DNA from: Drosophila pseudoobscura
Lineage: Eukaryota; Arthropoda; Insecta; Diptera; Drosophilidae
Assembly (NCBI RefSeq): GCF_009870125.1
Contig: NC_046679.1
Coordinates: 3,968,001-4,032,000 of the forward strand
Reading direction: 5' to 3'
Length of the DNA stretch: 64,000 nt
Positions 58,351-64,000 of this stretch are shown in pieces (the stretch's first letter is position 1; every line of letters starts with the position of its first letter). The notes below the pieces were generated by a model that worked only from the letters and a program-made list of their open reading frames with translations, was not told the DNA's origin and did not search any database. Made by a program: the position numbers and the translations under genes.

Positions 58351-59271
58351 ACCCATCACATCATTATAATCCTTTTGGCTATTTGCGGCTATTAGTCAGC
58401 TAAATTTGTGTGACGCGCTATTCCTTCGCTTTTGGGGCTTGGCTTTTGTCTTCTTTCAGAATGCAGAACAATGGCGCGGGGCGGGCATGGCATGGAAATA
58501 TGAAAGCGCACAGAAGTGGAGCGCGAAGTGGGGGCGGAACACACGCAAAACCAGCAAAAACCCATCGAACCAACCCATAACCAGAGCCGGCAGGACCCAC
58601 CCCAAAAACCACCTACGACCAACCATCCACCAACCCCACAGTGCTCGTAAATAACGCTTTAGACTTTGATTTAAATAAATTGTATTGCGAACGGTAATAT
58701 TTTATGATTTCAACAGTTCAACAGTTTCCGTTTCCGTTGCGTTCCGTTCCGATTTTTTTTTCGCTTTTCTCCACCTACCCCCCTACCCTACCTCCATATA
58801 TGTATCCCTTTCTGGCCGCCCTGATTGAGCGCCATTTCTGGGCGCATAAGTTTTACGAGTGTTGGAACATTTTATGTTCCTTCAAGAAACCAAAATACAT
58901 TTGTATATAGAGCACAGAAAAGCAGGCAATCAATTGAAATCTAAATATAAAATATTTAATGGGAAATGGGAAAAACTTTGGCCAGAATATAATTCCCTTT
59001 TGGTCTGCAAGCATTTCTAATTAAACCGACAAGTGCAGAACAGAACACGAACAATGGCCAAAAGCATTTACGGTTTTGATTTTAAACAATTATTTTGTAT
59101 TATTCACAATCAAGAGAACGCTATCGAGCCTGACCATCCGACCAGCAACCGTCCGTAGACCATACAAAGGGACCGCCAACAGTATAAAATTACCAATTTG
59201 CAGCAGAATCGGACTTGAGGCAGGGGGGGAATCTGTTGAGAAGAGGCTGGGCGAGCCCGACAGCGACTCAC

Positions 59272-59274
<3 letters not shown>

Positions 59275-59308
<34 letters not shown>
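59275..59308. repeat. GA dinucleotide microsatellite
   Basis: About 16 GA units, uninterrupted, in non-coding DNA far upstream of Hmx. Confidence 0.95.
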
Positions 59309-59312
<4 letters not shown>

Positions 59313-62300
59313 GCAGAGACAGACAGAGAACAACGATTGTTGTGCGAATTGAATCCTTTTGCCTGGCAGTACTCTTGGAAATCAAGGGCGTAGAACCAGC
59401 CCCCGAGGTCCGGGGAGGGACGAATCCGATATGGCTCTGTGGCCAGCACAGCGTCGGAAAATTGACAGATAAATTATTGGTTTAATTTGCTTGGCCCAAG
59501 GGTAGGGCGCAAACGATCTGTGAAATGGAAATAAGGAGGAAAACTAATAATAATTGTGTACTTGGATAATATAAATAGATAATATAAATATATTGTGTAT
59601 CAGTCCTGGACGGATAACACTTTTAAAGACAGAGAGAGAGAGAGAAGTTTCTGGTTATGTAAAAGATGAAAAAAGCGACGAACTTCAAACAGTTTCCCTA
59701 TTTATTGGAATATATGTATGTATGTGTACAAGATCGAATATGAAAGGGTTGTATTTTGTTGAATATTTATATTATTTTTGACCAGTTCCAGTACATATTC
59801 GAAGCATAATTCAAATGTCACCCATACGACATGTACAACATGGATAAAAATTAAATTTGCATAGAGAAGCCATCTTGGCAGTGTTCTATTGTTCTATTGT
59901 GCCTTCCAAAGTCTATTGGGTTGATGTTGATATTCCCTACGAATGGAGAACCCTTCCTTCTGCTCACCACCCTTGGCAGATCGTGATGATGCCCCTGGCT
60001 TTTGTGTGCCGCCTAATTTTGCAACTGAATGCTTGCCGGCAAAAGGATCGCACAGGACCCACTTGAAAGACGATCGCGGATTAATGCGATTAACTTACAG
60101 TTGATTTCAGCACAAAAATAAAGAAAAAATCACTGAATGGGCGCGGCATCCGAATGAAAATGAAAAGTAAAAGTTTCAAATTTAACGGGAGATGAGATCC
60201 CCGCAACCGTAGCGGTGCTCGGCATCGATGTCGGCGCGCACAAACACTGCGAAAATCGCGCTAAAGTCCTTAATGCCGCTAGGATGCGCACGCACAACAG
60301 AGACAAACGGACAAACCGCCGACAGGAGAACAAAGGACTCGCCGATAAACAGACAGACATACACTCGGAGAGCGGCAAATAGCAGCTAAGACTTAATTAT
60401 TTTATAAGACGACCCCTGGCTCAACGGGGGCCCGAGAGGACCGCCCAGAGTGCGTGTGTTGCAGAGTGTTCCTGCCCCTGCCTGCCTCCTTGCGGTTGCT
60501 GCTCCCGTGTAGCTCAATTGGCCTTCAAAGGCGAAGAATCACCCGCACCGCCCGACCCCGTCTCAGCCGACTCTGGTCAAAAGGAAATATCAATTTGTCG
60601 CCACATCATAAAAAGCAATGCAATAAAATTACCTCCCACCAGCAGCGCATTTACACACACCTAACCAGCCAGCCAGCCATCAGCCATCCCAACCACCCAG
60701 CCACCCAGCACATACTCGTATAGAGAGCCCCTCTATCTCTCTGTCAAATCCCACATTCAATTTCGCACTGCTTTGTGCGCAAAATCCCCAAAGGAATCAG
60801 CACGGAGTCCGCCTTCCACCCACACAAAGCCTCAACTCAACCAGCAAGGAATAGCAAGGCAGAGGGAAAAACAAAGATAAAACGGGAATCACATCGTAAA
60901 TGGCAAATGCAATTCGCGTATTTTATGACGCGCCGTTTTGATGGCGCAAAAGTGCTACCCATCTAGAGATACACCCCATAGCCACGTCCCCAACCATCCA
61001 GCTATCCAGCCGCCCAGCCACACCTCCAGCTGAGAGCTCTGGCACAATGGCTCATAGAGCTGCGGCTGGGGCTGGGGCTGGGGCTGGGACCGTGGCTGAT
61101 AGTGCTGTCTGTCTCTGTGTGGCTGTGCGGTTCTGCTCTGTGCCCCGCCATGAGGCCAAAGTAAGCTGGAACAATAATAAGAGACAAGCAAAATAATAAA
61201 ATAAATAACGAAGAACAATTCAATTATTTTTGGGCGAATGTTAAAAGCCAACACAATCACGGCACAAAGAGAGCCACATAGATTCTCGGGACCCAAAGAG
61301 TGCTTCGACTTGGCTAATGATGATGCATTATGGTTGGATTTGTACTAGGTAATTGCCAGGGACCAATGCTTTTTCTCAGATTAACTTGAAGTACTATTAA
61401 TAAGACAAGGATTAGCTAAAGAAAACCTGAGAGTTCTCTGTAAATAAGATCCATTTTGGAAAGAGAGGATATGTAGATTTATATACAGATACAGTTTATT
61501 GATCTTCGAACCTAAAAATGTATCTATACTGCATATTGTATTGAATATTATTATATTTTTTGATATGTTTCTATTGACTGACAGATTGTTGCATAAAATT
61601 CTCAGCGAAAGACAGAGTTCTTAACATTTCACTGCGTTTTGACCACAACACCCCAAGTTCCAGTAATGATATTGTTTCCCATACAAACACCCAAGTATTC
61701 AGATTATTTTCAATGGCCGCCATTCGTTAATTATCTTGTGAATCTCGGGCGAAACACAGCTGGATATCGAAAGGTTTCCATATCAAATATAGAAAATATA
61801 ACAAATTTTTAATTGAGGGCCGGGCCAACAAAGGCCTGTTGATGTAAATGCAATTTAATTGTAATCCAATTTGTTGCCAACACAACGAGCAGCCAAACGC
61901 ACGGACGGAGAGGAGGGCAAACGGTAGCAGTGATACCTGGATAGCGGCATTAGATCGGCTTAAGATATGCGCGGTTCCAGGTCCAGCACCCTTCCCTTCC
62001 TGGCCAGCCACATTTGCATTGCAGGCACTTACACAAAGGACGAGGAACGAAGTAAACCCTTGGCAGGGGCAGATCTCAAAAATTATGATTTCAATAATTC
62101 ACTTCAGGAGAGAGGCTGAGGCTGAGTCGCCTGGCGCCAGTCTGAGTCCGATCTCGACCGGCAATTATGTGCTCAACTTTAGTTAGATACAGATACAGAT
62201 ATGGCCAGATATAGTCGTGCTCCCCGGCCAAGTGCACAGCTGAGGGCGTGCCGATCTGTTGGCTAAACATGGCCACTGTTCACTTGGCTGAAGCGGAAGC

Positions 62301-64000
62301 CGAAAATGAAATTAAATGAATATGTTTATGGATATACTTGTACTTATTCCTATACGGCCGGTGGGCAGGCAGGCCTTCCCCTAATGACGGCGACCCGTGA
62401 GATTTTTATCAATCAGATCGGGCCCTTTCGCATCTTCCATGTGTTTCGTAATCAGGCGTAAAATGTACGGCAAACAACGCGGAAATCAAAGTGGTTGAAT
62501 GCCTCACGTCACGTGCGCGCACTCCTAATGTCAGGGATACAGAGAGAGAGAGAGAGAGGGCAAGGGCAAGGGTAAATACTCGCATATAGTTTTAAACAAG
62601 GTATTTATACACTTTATGGTTTCTGACAGGCCCTGATTCCTTACATGCAAATGCGAGCGAATGTAACGTTACCTCTGCCGCAGCTACTGTTGCTGCTGCC
62701 ATCCCATTATAACGAACCCCGATCCGGATGCTAGTTTTAGTGCCAGCACCCCTTCCCAAAGCCCACAGCCCATAGCCCTCAGCCTGTTAATAAAGTTGCT
62801 CAAGTGTACTCGAGTGGCATATGTTCGGGGCCGGGACTTGGCCCTGATTCTGGTCCTCGGCGTGGACTGAGGCAAGGGCATGGCCGAAGCTTGAGAGTCG
62901 TGCGTGTCTGGCTTTTGTTATATCACACAGGATTAGGCATAATGAAGTGTTTTAATGCGTTTAGGCACACAAACACATCCTCATCCACATCCACGGAACT
63001 ACTACTACAGGAGTCGCTGAGGTAGCTGGGAATGTAATTAAATTGTAAACATTTTACGGTTTGCTATACTTCAATTATAATAACCAATTTCCCTTGCTAA
63101 CACAGGCATTAACTACCTTAGATCTATAAAGAACCAGAGCTTTATTTCCTGTAATCAAATATTTATGGTGGAATACATATTTTTGTGTGTCATTCCATGA
63201 AGTTTTGTATCTTCTAAAACACTCATTTCGAAGCATTCTATCAGCGATGCATTCTGTTCTTCAATTTTCAAAAAAGTAGGAAATACTTGAATAAAATAAA
63301 TGATAATATTTTCATCTGATATACCTATTGCATTTTATTCCCCCTACTTAAAAATAGAGCATACTATTCTGAGAAGTGTTCCAACTCGCAATTTCCTTGA
63401 GCCCTGGCTGGCCCCAACTAATTGCGTGCCAACCAACTTCCGTTTCCGATCATGACCACCTGTGCCCCTTCCGCTCTACACCTCTGCAGTCGTCCTTTTG
63501 TTTTCAGTGTTCGTTTTCTTCCATTTTGTACACCTTATTTCATTTGAAATTTGATTTTTTGTTTATTTTTGGGACATTCGTTTTGAATTGTGGCACTGGA
63601 GAGTGGGGGCGGGCGGGAGGCGAGAGACGAGAGGCTAGAGGGAAAAACCATTAAAGAAATTACATGTTGCTGCCGCCACCAGCTCCTGTCCGCAGGATGG
63701 ATGGATGGATGAGTGTCGAGGGTGTTGCGAACGGAGCTGGCGACGTGGTCGGGGTAAATGCAATCGCATTGATGTTTAAAAAGCGACGACTATGGCGCTT
63801 AAATGTCTGTAACTGGGCGTTAACATACGTTCAGTTTGATGGGGAGGGTGGTTGGGGCAGACGGAGGTACATTAGGGGGCGTGCCACGGGTAGGCAGGAG
63901 AGTCGCTCGTTTTGTGGGCAACAAACATCAAAGTGATTGAATTGTTGCGATTGCTTTGAAAATCAACAGCCATCCCAGGAAAAGCGTGCCTATAACAGAC

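Larger units (their letters stand above)
54617..64000. other. Hmx upstream flank, no gene recognised
   Basis: No reading frame here looks like a real gene; most long ones are microsatellite or low-complexity artefacts. Repeats include CT tracts (55207-55272, 56788-56811), GTGTCC units (54936-54960), GGGTGTGA units (55617-55650) and GA tracts (57597-57614, 59275-59308). There are also CA (57863-57887), GCGAT pentamer (57936-57959) and CCATA pentamer (58321-58350) runs, a GGGGCT run (about 61066-61088) and GA at 62543-62558. The density of TAAT and TCAAGTG words fits an upstream regulatory domain. Confidence 0.5.

Overview
The window is insect nuclear DNA and almost certainly Drosophila. The evidence is: short introns with GTAAGT donors and CTAAT-type branch points, TATA/Inr promoters, a DINE-1/mini-me-type element with its GGAC/GACA microsatellite, many GA/CT, CA/GT and CAG-type simple repeats, and two NK-class homeobox genes whose proteins carry the His/Gln/Asn/Ala runs usual in flies. 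The slou protein reads like D. melanogaster slouch but clearly diverged. A species outside the melanogaster group (obscura group is my guess) would fit; the sequence alone does not settle it.

Layout. Position 1-1316 (minus) is the first coding exon of slou (S59/NK1); its homeodomain lies beyond the left edge. An intronless MARCH5-like RING-CH membrane ubiquitin ligase sits at 5442-6377 (minus). From 6.4 to 25 kb I see no convincing gene, only a frameshifted coding-like relic at 20.6 kb, a 31-base G run, candidate regulatory islands and simple repeats. At 25-27.7 kb there is a small cluster of secreted-peptide genes, all minus: a 71-residue Cys-rich peptide with its own TATA box, a decayed Kazal-like exon beside an EP-type repeat, and an intact three-exon gene for a 144-residue secreted protein with two degenerate Kazal-like halves. 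From 27.7 to 45.3 kb the DNA is non-coding and contains a DINE-1-like element (39982-40787) and several AT-rich blocks with inverted CACTGAGAAA-type ends. Hmx (H6-like, NKX5 class) occupies 45.3-54.6 kb on the minus strand in three coding exons. From 54.6 to 64 kb is its upstream flank, without recognisable genes.

The most interesting observation is in Hmx. The homeodomain exon ends in a TAG stop at 46449-46451. The same frame then stays open for 151 more codons, with protein-like acidic, Pro-rich and Ser-rich composition, to a TGA at 45993. This is the pattern expected of stop-codon readthrough, which is known to be common in Drosophila.

Functionally the window is a developmental regulatory domain: two homeodomain transcription factors on the same strand about 45 kb apart, separated by gene-poor DNA that probably holds their enhancers. 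Three small, apparently unrelated genes are embedded in it.
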